Source: Bacteroidales bacterium (GTDB lineage: Bacteria; Bacteroidota; Bacteroidia; Bacteroidales; Tenuifilaceae). From it: a stretch of 64,000 bases of DNA. This document shows, piece by piece, positions 53,072 to 61,773 of this stretch. The notes below the pieces were generated by a model that saw nothing but the letters and a program-made list of their open reading frames with translations, did no database searches and was not told the DNA's origin. Position 1 is the first letter of the stretch. Each line of letters begins with the position of its first letter. The stretch lies in the NCBI GenBank assembly GCA_020636845.1, contig JACJXD010000009.1, positions 1 through 64,000 of the forward strand, given 5' to 3'. Made by a program: the position numbers and the translations under genes.

Positions 53072-56000
53072 ATGCAAAAGAAGTGGCTAGGAAGAATTAT
53101 CTTACTAGTAATTTTTTTTTCTATTACAGGATTTATTAATACATCATATTCACAAACCGATACTGAATTTTGGTTTGTTGTTCCAGAAGTTACCATCAAC
53201 CACCAATTTCCAGGAGGACAGCCAGCTAGTTTCAGGTTATCAACAGGTTTGCTTCCAGCCACTGTAACCATTAGTATGCCAGCAAACCAATATGATCCGG
53301 CAACAAATCCAACAGGTTTCCCAGATATTGTCATTAGTATGCCCGCAAACTCCTTTCATATCGAAGATGTAACCTGTTGGATAATGAGTCCATGTTCTCC
53401 TCCAAACTCTTCTTCCGCAGACATCAACAAACTGGAAAACAAGCCATTAAACCCTTCCGGGATTAACAAGTTTGGAATTCACATAACCTCAACAAACCCT
53501 ATTACGGCATATTACGAAGTTTCCAGAACAAACAACAAGGACATTTGGGCATTAAAAGGGAAAAATGCTTTAGGAACGGATTTTTATACGCCATTCCAAA
53601 AACATGGCGACAATGCAAATGTTATTGCAGACACTCCCAGTGCAATTGATGTTGTTGCCACCGAAGACTATACTGACATTACTTTTGAACTACAACCAGG
53701 CGTTGCCGCATCATATGGAAAATTGACTACCTCTCCATATATGACAAACGTTTCTGCTGGAGGAACTCTTACAATAACACTAATGGCAGGTGAAACGTTT
53801 TCACTTTTTCCACTAAATAAATCAAGATTAAAAACTGCCAGACTTGCAGGCACCCATATAACATCAACCAAACCAATTGCTGTTACTTTAAAAGACGATT
53901 CGTTTTATCATACCAGTGGAGGATGCTACGATATAGCTGGAGATCAACTTGTTCCTTCCGATATAACGGGAAAAGAATATGCTGTTATTCGCACAGGTTT
54001 AAATGATTGGGATCATATTTATATTCTTGGAACAGTAGATGGAACAAAAGTAACAATATACAATACTTCTGGAGGAATAGTAGCATCTTCTGTAAATGTT
54101 AATGCAGGAGAACAATTATACTATCATCTCCCAACAGGTCAAACCTTTTACCGTATTGTAAGTGACCAACCCATTTATGTTTGGCATGTTGGAGGATTCG
54201 GTTGCGAGCAAGGTGGTGCTATATTGCCCCCCATAGACATCTGTACCGGGAGTACACAAGTTGCCTTCGCCCGTACATCATCCGAAAGTTTTTTTATAAT
54301 TATGATGGTACGACAAGGTGCTGAAAGTTCATTTTTATTCGACGGAGCAACCCGAAATGACCTTTTCCCTCCTGCTAGTTTTGTCCATATATCAGGTTCT
54401 AACTGGAGTGTTGCACAATACGGTCCTTTTACTACGGGACAAATTGCAGTAACATCTCATTTTATGGAAAACACCGACGACATATTCCATTTAGGAATAA
54501 TTAATGGAGGAAGTTCTTCCGGTTGCTTCTACGGGTATTTTTCCGATTACAACGAGTTGAATATACAAGCTGTTGTTGCAGGAACTAGTTCCGATGTGCT
54601 AAAAACCTGCTATGGCAATCCTGTACAACTATATGCTTATGGGGGTACCAATTATATATGGACTCCCGACAGTACTCTTAGCGATCCAACCTCACAACTG
54701 CCAATGGCCACTCCTCACGTCAACACTAAATACAAAGTAATTGTATCCGGAGCTTGCAACATGACAGATAGTGCTTTTATCAATGTTTTGGTATCCACGC
54801 CGCTTTCGGCATCGTTTACAACGGATAAAATTGAGGGTTGTGCCCCATTTACCGTAAACTTTGAAGATAAATCAACGGGTATAAAATATTGGCGTTACGA
54901 CTTTGGAGACGGTTCCGCGTATTTAAAATACAATACCGATGGAACTCCAGACCCTGCACCTCCATCGCCATTTGTATTTTCGCATACTTTTCAAAATAAT
55001 ACGGACACAGCTGTTACATACAAAGTAACTCTTTTGGCAAAAAACGCAGATTACTGTTCCGCTGTTTACGAAAAGTACATTACTGTTTATCCAAGTATTA
55101 ATGCTACCTTTACACCTAACACTGCACAAGGCTGTAATCCTCAAACCGTAACTTTTACAAATAGTTCATCGAACAATACAGCCGATAGTTATCTATGGGA
55201 ATTTGGCGATGGTTTTAACGATGTTACCTCTGACCCTGCTGGAACAATAACTCACACATTTAACAATTCGATAGCCAAAGACTCCACCTACCAAATGCGA
55301 ATGATTGCCACTTCTCCATTTGGATGTAAGGATACTGCTACTGCTGCAATTAACATTTACTCGTACTTTAATGCAAACTTTTCCATTGATGTTTCTTCGG
55401 GATGTTCGCCTGTTTCCGTTAATATCGATAACCTTTCGGTTGGCGATACCGCTAAATACGTTTGGAAATTAAACGGAACCACATTTAAAACTACGGGATT
55501 AGACACAACCATTACCCTCAGCAACGCGACTAACACATACATCGACTACAACATCCAACTACAAGTTTACAACGCAAAAAATTGTAGTCAAACGGTTATA
55601 AAAACAGTAAGAGTTTACCCTGAAATAAACGCAGGTTTTACCATTCCGGGTGGAACCAACTACTGTAACCTTTCTAGTGTAAGTTTTAACAACTCAACTA
55701 CGCCTACCTCTACCAACCCAGGAGGAGTTGTAAACGTTTACACTTGGGATTTTGGAGATGGTGCATCCTCCGTAACAACTAATCCTTCGCATGTTTACGA
55801 CAATCAAACCAATAGCACACATAATTACACTGTAAAACTCAAAGCCCGAAATCAGTTCGGGTGTCTAGATAGCGCAACAGCCAACATTAACATCTATAGC
55901 CAAATTTATGCCGATTTTTCTATAAGTCCGGTTGCCCAATGCTCACCAGTTACTGCAAATATTGATAATAACTCTAGGGGTGGCATAATAACTTACCTAT

Positions 56001-59000
56001 GGAATTACGATGATGGACCTACAAGTGGTTATAGCATTGATCATACACACCCCTTCACCAATAATGGGCTTACGGTTTTAACCCGCGATGTAACCTTAAC
56101 TGTAACCAACGAAGGAGGTTGCACCGATGTTGACTCCCATAGCATTACAATTTATCCTTCGGTAACGGCATCATTTACACCAGACACTACTGCAGGCTGC
56201 AACGAACTTGATGTAACATTTACCAATACTTCAAAAACAAATGCAACAACCTTTAGCTGGGACTTCGGCGATGGTGGTTCTTCAGTTCTTCAATCGCCCA
56301 CTCATACTTTTGCCAATTTAAACGGAACGGACGCTCCTTACCCTGTTACTTTAACGGTAAAAACCGATTACGGCTGTACTGCCCAAGCATCTACAAATAT
56401 TACTGTTTATCCTTACATTGATGCCCAATTCGGTATTGATACCAGTTTTGGATGCTCTCCGCTTGATGTAAAATTTATTTACGACAAACATCCCGGAATA
56501 ACCGAATATCGTTGGGATTGGGATAACAATGGCTCCACAGATCAAACAACATACCCTGCCAATCCGAATACAATTACTCATCAATATGTCAATCAAACCG
56601 GGGCATTAAAAAATTACACACCAAAATTAACAGTAATAAACAGTCACGGATGCTCCAAAACCAAAACGACAACCATAACAACGTATCCTGAGGTTACCGC
56701 TCAATTTACTCCCTCAATTGACGAAGGATGTAATCCTTTGAACGTAACCCTGAACGACTCCAGCTATTTTACCGGAATAGGAACACCATTAACCAACACC
56801 AACTACTACTGGGATTTTGGAGATGGCGGATCTTCGACAACGAAAAGCCCCAACCATACTTACATTAATAACGATGCCAATAACAACGTTACCGATACCA
56901 CTAAACTGCGCCTGGTTAGCCAATATGGCTGCGCCGATTCCACCACGCACGACATTGAAGTATATAACAGGATAGAATCCCATTTCACATTTGAATACGC
57001 CGAAAATTGTACTCCTTTTGATGTTACATTCCATCCGGCTGCCATTGGCGCTTCCCAGTACATATGGACTTACGGAGGAGCTCCAGGGTTAACGTCACCG
57101 GAAACCTTTGCCAATGGCAATACGTTCACCCGTACTTTTACCAACACACACCCTTCGAATACCGCCACTTATACCATTACCCTTGAAGCAAGGAATAACG
57201 AAGGGTGTCCTGCATTCGAATCTCACAACATTGAAGTCTATCCTATAGTTGATGCCAACTTCTTAACCTCTACCAATAATGGATGTTCCGATTTATTGGT
57301 GGACTTTACAAATACGTCAACGGGAGGTAACTTGGTTTACCTTTGGGATTTTGGCAACGGACAAAGCGCAACTAGCGCAAATGTTTCGCATACCTTTACC
57401 GATAGAGGAACAGTAGATAGTATTTACACAGTAACCCTTAAAACAATCAACCCCTTAGGCTGTAAGGATAGCATAACTCAAAACATTACCGTTCATCCTA
57501 AAGTTGAAGCACAATTTGTATTTGCACAGCAATCGCAATGCACCCCATTTTATGTTGATTTAACAAACACATCCTTAAACGGGAATACATTTGACTGGCA
57601 TACTGCCTACAATGGAGACACTACAACATATAATAAAAACGTTTTCCCATATTTAATAGATAATACAACCCTCAATACTATTTTAACCGATACCATTAAG
57701 TTAATTTCTACCGATGCCGGAACCGGTTGTACCGATTCAACATTCCGTTTGCTGACCATTTATCCTAGGGTAGTTTCCCGTTTCGATGCAAGTCCTATTA
57801 GGGGTTGTAACCCGCTAACCGTTACGTTAACGAATAACTCTTCAGGCTTGGCAACGTATCTTTGGGAGTTTGGTGACGGCTCTACCACAGTCAACACTAC
57901 ACCGGCACCACACCAATACAGCCATCCTTACAAGGATAATTCTCAACCATACACGGTTAGCCTAACATCTACAAATTCTTTTGGGTGTAAAAGTTACAAG
58001 GATACCATTATTACCGTTTATCCTTTGGTTAAAGCCGATTTTCAATGGGATAAATATGAAGGGTGCACGCCCCTTACCGTTACTATAAATAATTCTTCAA
58101 CGTCCACCTTATACGAGTATAGTTGGAATTTTGGAGATGGCAGCAGTAAAACATACGTGGAACAACCTAATTCGCATACCTATGTGAATAGCACAAATAC
58201 TCCGCCAATAATTCAAACACCAACTATAACGCTCAGAACAAGTTATATTAACGACACCACTTGTATTGATAGTCTTAAACTGCCTATAAATGTATTCCCG
58301 CACATTTACCCTGAGTTTACCGGGAATATGGAAGGTTGCCATCCTTTAACCGTTAACTTCCAAAACCAAACGGTTGCATATAACAGCAACAATACCTACC
58401 AATGGAGTTTAGGAACAGGGGTTAACTCCCTAGACGAAAATCCGGTTATAGCCTATAATAACACAAGTAAATTTACCGATAGCACATTTAACGTTCGGTT
58501 AGTTACCATAAGCACACATGGATGTACCGATTCTGTAGATCATACAGTAATTGTTCATCCCAAACCATTTGCTGCTATGGAATTAACCGGAGAATACATT
58601 TCCTGTCCACCTTTTGGAGTTGAAATTGACAATAATTCCCTTGGAACAAACTTAACTTATACTTATACTTTTGGGGATGGAGCCGATTCTGTCACAACCA
58701 ATTCGGCAAACATGCTCCATCTATTCGATAACTTAACTCCACAAACACAACCCTACACAATTCAACTTAAAACTGAAACTCAGTTTGGCTGCAACGACTC
58801 TGTCTCGCAAACAATTTACGTGTATCCTCATGTATTAGCCGATTTTAATGCAAATCCGGGATATGCCGCTTGTAGTCCTTTTGAGGTCAACTTAGTCAAC
58901 CAATCGACAAATGCTCGCTTTTTCCGCTGGGATTTCGATGATGGAATAACATCTTCGTTAACTAACCCTTCACACTCGTTCCTGAATTTTAACGAAGATG

Positions 59001-60160
59001 ATGCCATTTATAATGTAAAACTACGTTCATGGTCAGAATATAATTGCGTTGATATAGATACCCAGCAAATACGCGTTTACGCCACTCCCATTGCCAACAT
59101 TGCCATAGAACCCCCTCTGCAGGTATTTCCAAATGCCACTTTTAACGTTTACAACCAATCTAGCCCTGCTGCTGATAGTTGGCAATATAACTGGGCATTC
59201 GGCGATAATCAATTTTCTACCGAAAAAGAACCCACAACCCATACATATTTGGAATGGGGTAAAAAGGAGAATGGATTTAAATATACGGTAACCATGCACG
59301 TTAACAGCCCGATGTGTGAAGATGCCGATACATCGGTAATTTACTTGCTACCTACCGATCCTGTAGCCTCTTTTGTTGGAGATATTGACTCTGCATGTTC
59401 GCCGCTGCGAGTTCATTTTACAAACAACTCATTGTATGCCGATAGTTATTATTGGGAATTTGGCGATAGTACAACCTCTACAGAGCGAGAACCTTACAAA
59501 GTATTTACGGAACCCGGCTATTACAACGTAAAGCTAACCGTAACAGGCGATGGAGGTATTCGTTTTTACTATAAAGTTTTCAGAGTTTACGAAAATCCAC
59601 AAGCCGACTTTGCCGTTTATCCTCAACGAGTTATGCTTCCCGATGCTACAGTCCATATTTATAACCTGTCCAAGAATTTTACTCGGGCAGAATGGGATTT
59701 TGGCGATGGAAACAATTCTACTGAAAAGGATCCTGTTCATACCTACGAATCGCTTGGTGAATTTAGAATTTCGCTCTGGACATACATGGATTACGAAAAC
59801 GATGTTTGCGTAGATTCTGTATCCAAATACCCGGCCGTTTGGGTTGAAGGAACAGGATATGTTCGTTTCCCAAATGCCTTTAAGCCAAGTTCCGATGGGC
59901 CTAACGGAGGATCATACGATGCCATCGATTATAAAAATGAAGTTTTTCACCCCTATCATTACGGTGTAGTTGAGTACAAACTCATGATTTTCTCGAGATG
60001 GGGCGAGTTAATATTTACCTCTAACGATATTAACATTGGATGGGACGGATACGTAAACGAGAAACTTGCCGAGCAAGGTGTTTACATGTGGAAGGCTGTT
60101 GGAAAATTTACTAACGGAAAGCATTTCAATATGAAAGGAAATGTAACTTTGTTAAGGTGA
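53072..60160 (+). CDS. Giant PKD-repeat protein with IgGFc-binding-like domain and type B T9SS sorting domain
   Basis: About 2362 residues from the ATG at 53072 (MQKKWLGRIILLVIFF); the upstream ATG at 53045 would be at the transcription start and give a poorer signal peptide. After the signal peptide, residues about 30-480 resemble the IgGFc-binding N-terminal domain (TDTEFWFVVPEV, AGEQLYYHLPTGQTFYRIVS, PIYVWHVGGFGCEQGGAILP). One Ig-like unit follows, then 19 PKD-like modules (about 576-2255) with the pattern GCxPxxVxFxNxS ... WDFGDGxxS ... HxY. The last about 90 residues (YVRFPNAFKPSSDGPNGG to GNVTLLR) are the gliding-motility-associated type B sorting domain. It is exported by T9SS and forms a long surface fibre or adhesin. 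The PorP/SprF gene starts 10 bp later. No enzymatic domain is seen. Confidence 0.92.
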   Translation: MQKKWLGRIILLVIFFSITGFINTSYSQTDTEFWFVVPEVTINHQFPGGQPASFRLSTGLLPATVTISMPANQYDPATNPTGFPDIVISMPANSFHIEDVTCWIMSPCSPPNSSSADINKLENKPLNPSGINKFGIHITSTNPITAYYEVSRTNNKDIWALKGKNALGTDFYTPFQKHGDNANVIADTPSAIDVVATEDYTDITFELQPGVAASYGKLTTSPYMTNVSAGGTLTITLMAGETFSLFPLNKSRLKTARLAGTHITSTKPIAVTLKDDSFYHTSGGCYDIAGDQLVPSDITGKEYAVIRTGLNDWDHIYILGTVDGTKVTIYNTSGGIVASSVNVNAGEQLYYHLPTGQTFYRIVSDQPIYVWHVGGFGCEQGGAILPPIDICTGSTQVAFARTSSESFFIIMMVRQGAESSFLFDGATRNDLFPPASFVHISGSNWSVAQYGPFTTGQIAVTSHFMENTDDIFHLGIINGGSSSGCFYGYFSDYNELNIQAVVAGTSSDVLKTCYGNPVQLYAYGGTNYIWTPDSTLSDPTSQLPMATPHVNTKYKVIVSGACNMTDSAFINVLVSTPLSASFTTDKIEGCAPFTVNFEDKSTGIKYWRYDFGDGSAYLKYNTDGTPDPAPPSPFVFSHTFQNNTDTAVTYKVTLLAKNADYCSAVYEKYITVYPSINATFTPNTAQGCNPQTVTFTNSSSNNTADSYLWEFGDGFNDVTSDPAGTITHTFNNSIAKDSTYQMRMIATSPFGCKDTATAAINIYSYFNANFSIDVSSGCSPVSVNIDNLSVGDTAKYVWKLNGTTFKTTGLDTTITLSNATNTYIDYNIQLQVYNAKNCSQTVIKTVRVYPEINAGFTIPGGTNYCNLSSVSFNNSTTPTSTNPGGVVNVYTWDFGDGASSVTTNPSHVYDNQTNSTHNYTVKLKARNQFGCLDSATANINIYSQIYADFSISPVAQCSPVTANIDNNSRGGIITYLWNYDDGPTSGYSIDHTHPFTNNGLTVLTRDVTLTVTNEGGCTDVDSHSITIYPSVTASFTPDTTAGCNELDVTFTNTSKTNATTFSWDFGDGGSSVLQSPTHTFANLNGTDAPYPVTLTVKTDYGCTAQASTNITVYPYIDAQFGIDTSFGCSPLDVKFIYDKHPGITEYRWDWDNNGSTDQTTYPANPNTITHQYVNQTGALKNYTPKLTVINSHGCSKTKTTTITTYPEVTAQFTPSIDEGCNPLNVTLNDSSYFTGIGTPLTNTNYYWDFGDGGSSTTKSPNHTYINNDANNNVTDTTKLRLVSQYGCADSTTHDIEVYNRIESHFTFEYAENCTPFDVTFHPAAIGASQYIWTYGGAPGLTSPETFANGNTFTRTFTNTHPSNTATYTITLEARNNEGCPAFESHNIEVYPIVDANFLTSTNNGCSDLLVDFTNTSTGGNLVYLWDFGNGQSATSANVSHTFTDRGTVDSIYTVTLKTINPLGCKDSITQNITVHPKVEAQFVFAQQSQCTPFYVDLTNTSLNGNTFDWHTAYNGDTTTYNKNVFPYLIDNTTLNTILTDTIKLISTDAGTGCTDSTFRLLTIYPRVVSRFDASPIRGCNPLTVTLTNNSSGLATYLWEFGDGSTTVNTTPAPHQYSHPYKDNSQPYTVSLTSTNSFGCKSYKDTIITVYPLVKADFQWDKYEGCTPLTVTINNSSTSTLYEYSWNFGDGSSKTYVEQPNSHTYVNSTNTPPIIQTPTITLRTSYINDTTCIDSLKLPINVFPHIYPEFTGNMEGCHPLTVNFQNQTVAYNSNNTYQWSLGTGVNSLDENPVIAYNNTSKFTDSTFNVRLVTISTHGCTDSVDHTVIVHPKPFAAMELTGEYISCPPFGVEIDNNSLGTNLTYTYTFGDGADSVTTNSANMLHLFDNLTPQTQPYTIQLKTETQFGCNDSVSQTIYVYPHVLADFNANPGYAACSPFEVNLVNQSTNARFFRWDFDDGITSSLTNPSHSFLNFNEDDAIYNVKLRSWSEYNCVDIDTQQIRVYATPIANIAIEPPLQVFPNATFNVYNQSSPAADSWQYNWAFGDNQFSTEKEPTTHTYLEWGKKENGFKYTVTMHVNSPMCEDADTSVIYLLPTDPVASFVGDIDSACSPLRVHFTNNSLYADSYYWEFGDSTTSTEREPYKVFTEPGYYNVKLTVTGDGGIRFYYKVFRVYENPQADFAVYPQRVMLPDATVHIYNLSKNFTRAEWDFGDGNNSTEKDPVHTYESLGEFRISLWTYMDYENDVCVDSVSKYPAVWVEGTGYVRFPNAFKPSSDGPNGGSYDAIDYKNEVFHPYHYGVVEYKLMIFSRWGELIFTSNDINIGWDGYVNEKLAEQGVYMWKAVGKFTNGKHFNMKGNVTLLR
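54800..59845 (+). repeat. Coding repeat array: 19 PKD-like modules
   Basis: Nineteen modules of about 80-95 codons in the PKD giant. Seventeen carry the early cysteine (GC or C before P or another residue); modules 17 and 19, opening with PPLQVFPNATFNVYN and RVMLPDATVHIYN, lack it. Copies are well diverged, suggesting an old expansion. Confidence 0.8.
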
Positions 60161-60170
60161 TTTTATTAAT

Positions 60171-61157
60171 GTGAAGTATATTTTGAAATACATACAAGTC
60201 TTTTTTCTACTGAGCTTTATTAGTTTTACTACCGAAGCACAAGATTCGCAATTTACACAATTCTATGCGAACCCTTTATATCTTTCTCCTTCATTCACAG
60301 GAGGAATTGTAGGTTATAGGGTAACGGCAAACTATCGAAATCAGTGGACTTCCATTCCAGGAAGTTACAACACGTTTAGCCTTGGATGGGATCATAATTC
60401 CCCAGCATTTCGTAGCGGTTTTGGTTTTTTAGCCATGCGCGATCAAGCTGGCGATGGCAATTTAGCAAATACAAGGTTAGGAGCGCTATACTCCTACGAT
60501 ATCATTCCAAATCCCGATTGGCATATTAGACCGGGAATCGGTTTTTACCTTCAACAGATTTCCATCGACTTTAGCAAGTTAATTTTTAGCGACCAACTTA
60601 CCTCTACACCAATGCCTCCATCTTCGGTAATTCAACCGGGCGATAATTCTGTTTGGGATATAGATGCATCCACATCCATTCTTGCCTATTCTGATAATAT
60701 TTGGTTTGGAGTAACTTGGGATCACATGCTAAAGCCAGTTGCCACCTTCTACGACGACAACTCCAGAATTCCCTACAAGTTTTCTTTTTATGGAGGCTAT
60801 CGGTATATCACAAAAGGCTTTATAATGAGTAAAGTTGAAGAATCGATAACTGCCGCTTTTAATTACCGGGTTCAGGATATATACAAGCAACTAGATGTTG
60901 GGTTATACTTTTTATCGAATCCAATCAGTTTTGGAGCATGGTGGAGAGGTATGCTTTTTACTGAAACCAAAAGAATAGATGCTCTTGCGTTTATGGTTGG
61001 GTACAAATGGGACCAAATTAGCATAGGATACAGTTACGACTTTACCATTTCCCAATTAGGGTTAAACTCTGGCGGATCCCATGAAATTTCGCTTATTTAT
61101 GAGTTTAAATTAAATCCCAAAAAGCGGTGGAAATCCATACCCTGCCCAACATTCTAA
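60171..61157 (+). CDS. PorP/SprF family T9SS outer-membrane protein
   Basis: A 328-residue protein starting with GTG at 60171 (MKYILKYIQVFFLLS); an in-frame stop codon at 60153-60155 and no intervening ATG leave GTG as the only good start. Signal peptide 1-23 (ends TEAQ). The mature protein begins DSQFTQFYANPLYLSPSFTGG, the PorP/SprF hallmark, then NYRNQWTSIPGSYNTFSLGWDH and a predicted beta barrel. In Flavobacterium SprF is needed to export the type B sorting-domain protein SprB from the adjacent gene. Here the gene sits 10 bp after a type B giant, so it is probably its dedicated partner. Confidence 0.92.
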   Translation: MKYILKYIQVFFLLSFISFTTEAQDSQFTQFYANPLYLSPSFTGGIVGYRVTANYRNQWTSIPGSYNTFSLGWDHNSPAFRSGFGFLAMRDQAGDGNLANTRLGALYSYDIIPNPDWHIRPGIGFYLQQISIDFSKLIFSDQLTSTPMPPSSVIQPGDNSVWDIDASTSILAYSDNIWFGVTWDHMLKPVATFYDDNSRIPYKFSFYGGYRYITKGFIMSKVEESITAAFNYRVQDIYKQLDVGLYFLSNPISFGAWWRGMLFTETKRIDALAFMVGYKWDQISIGYSYDFTISQLGLNSGGSHEISLIYEFKLNPKKRWKSIPCPTF

Positions 61158-61206
61158 AGCATTTTTTACTACGACTACCTCTTCAAATTTGACTTTATTA
61201 ACTTCT

Positions 61207-61764
61207 TTATAAGCGAAGTTTAGGATTCAGCAATTGAAGGAATACTTCATCTTCCCACCCATTTCGGGCTTTAAGCCACGCCTCTTTTGTTCCTACAATC
61301 TTAAAACCTTTATTCTTAAAAAGTTGAAGGCTAATAGTGTTACTCGCAGAAATATTACAGTATAACTGATTCAACTGTAAAAACTCAAAACAATAATTTA
61401 TAAGCAATCCTATTGCTTCCGTAGCATAACCCCGTTGTCTATGCTCCTTGTTTGCAATTAAAATTCCTACACCGGCTCTCATATGATAAGGATCAAAATC
61501 GAAAAGGTCGATTAATCCTACCGGAACGTTCATGAGAGAATTTTGATTCTTTGCCTCAATAATCAGTCGAAGCTGTTTTGTTTCCCAAATATCCAAATGT
61601 GCAGTTTCAACATACTTTTTCAGAACAAACCGAGAAAACGGAACAATGGTATTGCTAACCGTCCATATTTCCATGTTGTTCTCCCAAACATATAGGGTAT
61701 TTACATCATCGGGCTCCGGCGCTCTTAGTCGAACAATATTATTTTCCAACAAATTTTCGGTCAT
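61207..61764 (-). CDS. GNAT N-acetyltransferase, RimJ/RimL-like
   Basis: A 185-residue acetyl-CoA-dependent transferase. The acetyl-CoA motif is ANKEHRQRGYATEAIGLLINYCF (R/Q-x-x-G-x-A) near residue 105. The N-terminus NNIVRLRAPEPDDVNTLYVWENN and the C-terminal NISASNTISLQLFKNKGFKIVG are typical of this subgroup. The substrate is unknown; ribosomal proteins, diamines and small amines are all possible. It lies 9 bp downstream of the OmpA-type gene on the same strand, so it is co-transcribed with it. It is convergent with the PorP gene. Confidence 0.86.
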   Translation of the reverse strand: MTENLLENNIVRLRAPEPDDVNTLYVWENNMEIWTVSNTIVPFSRFVLKKYVETAHLDIWETKQLRLIIEAKNQNSLMNVPVGLIDLFDFDPYHMRAGVGILIANKEHRQRGYATEAIGLLINYCFEFLQLNQLYCNISASNTISLQLFKNKGFKIVGTKEAWLKARNGWEDEVFLQLLNPKLRL

Positions 61765-61773
61765 GGCTAAAAA

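Noticed and set aside
45669..61157. Polyketide or nonribosomal synthetase as an explanation for the very large ORFs
   Set aside because: Both giants are exported, PKD/CARDB/Ig-rich proteins with T9SS sorting domains and no synthetase motifs.
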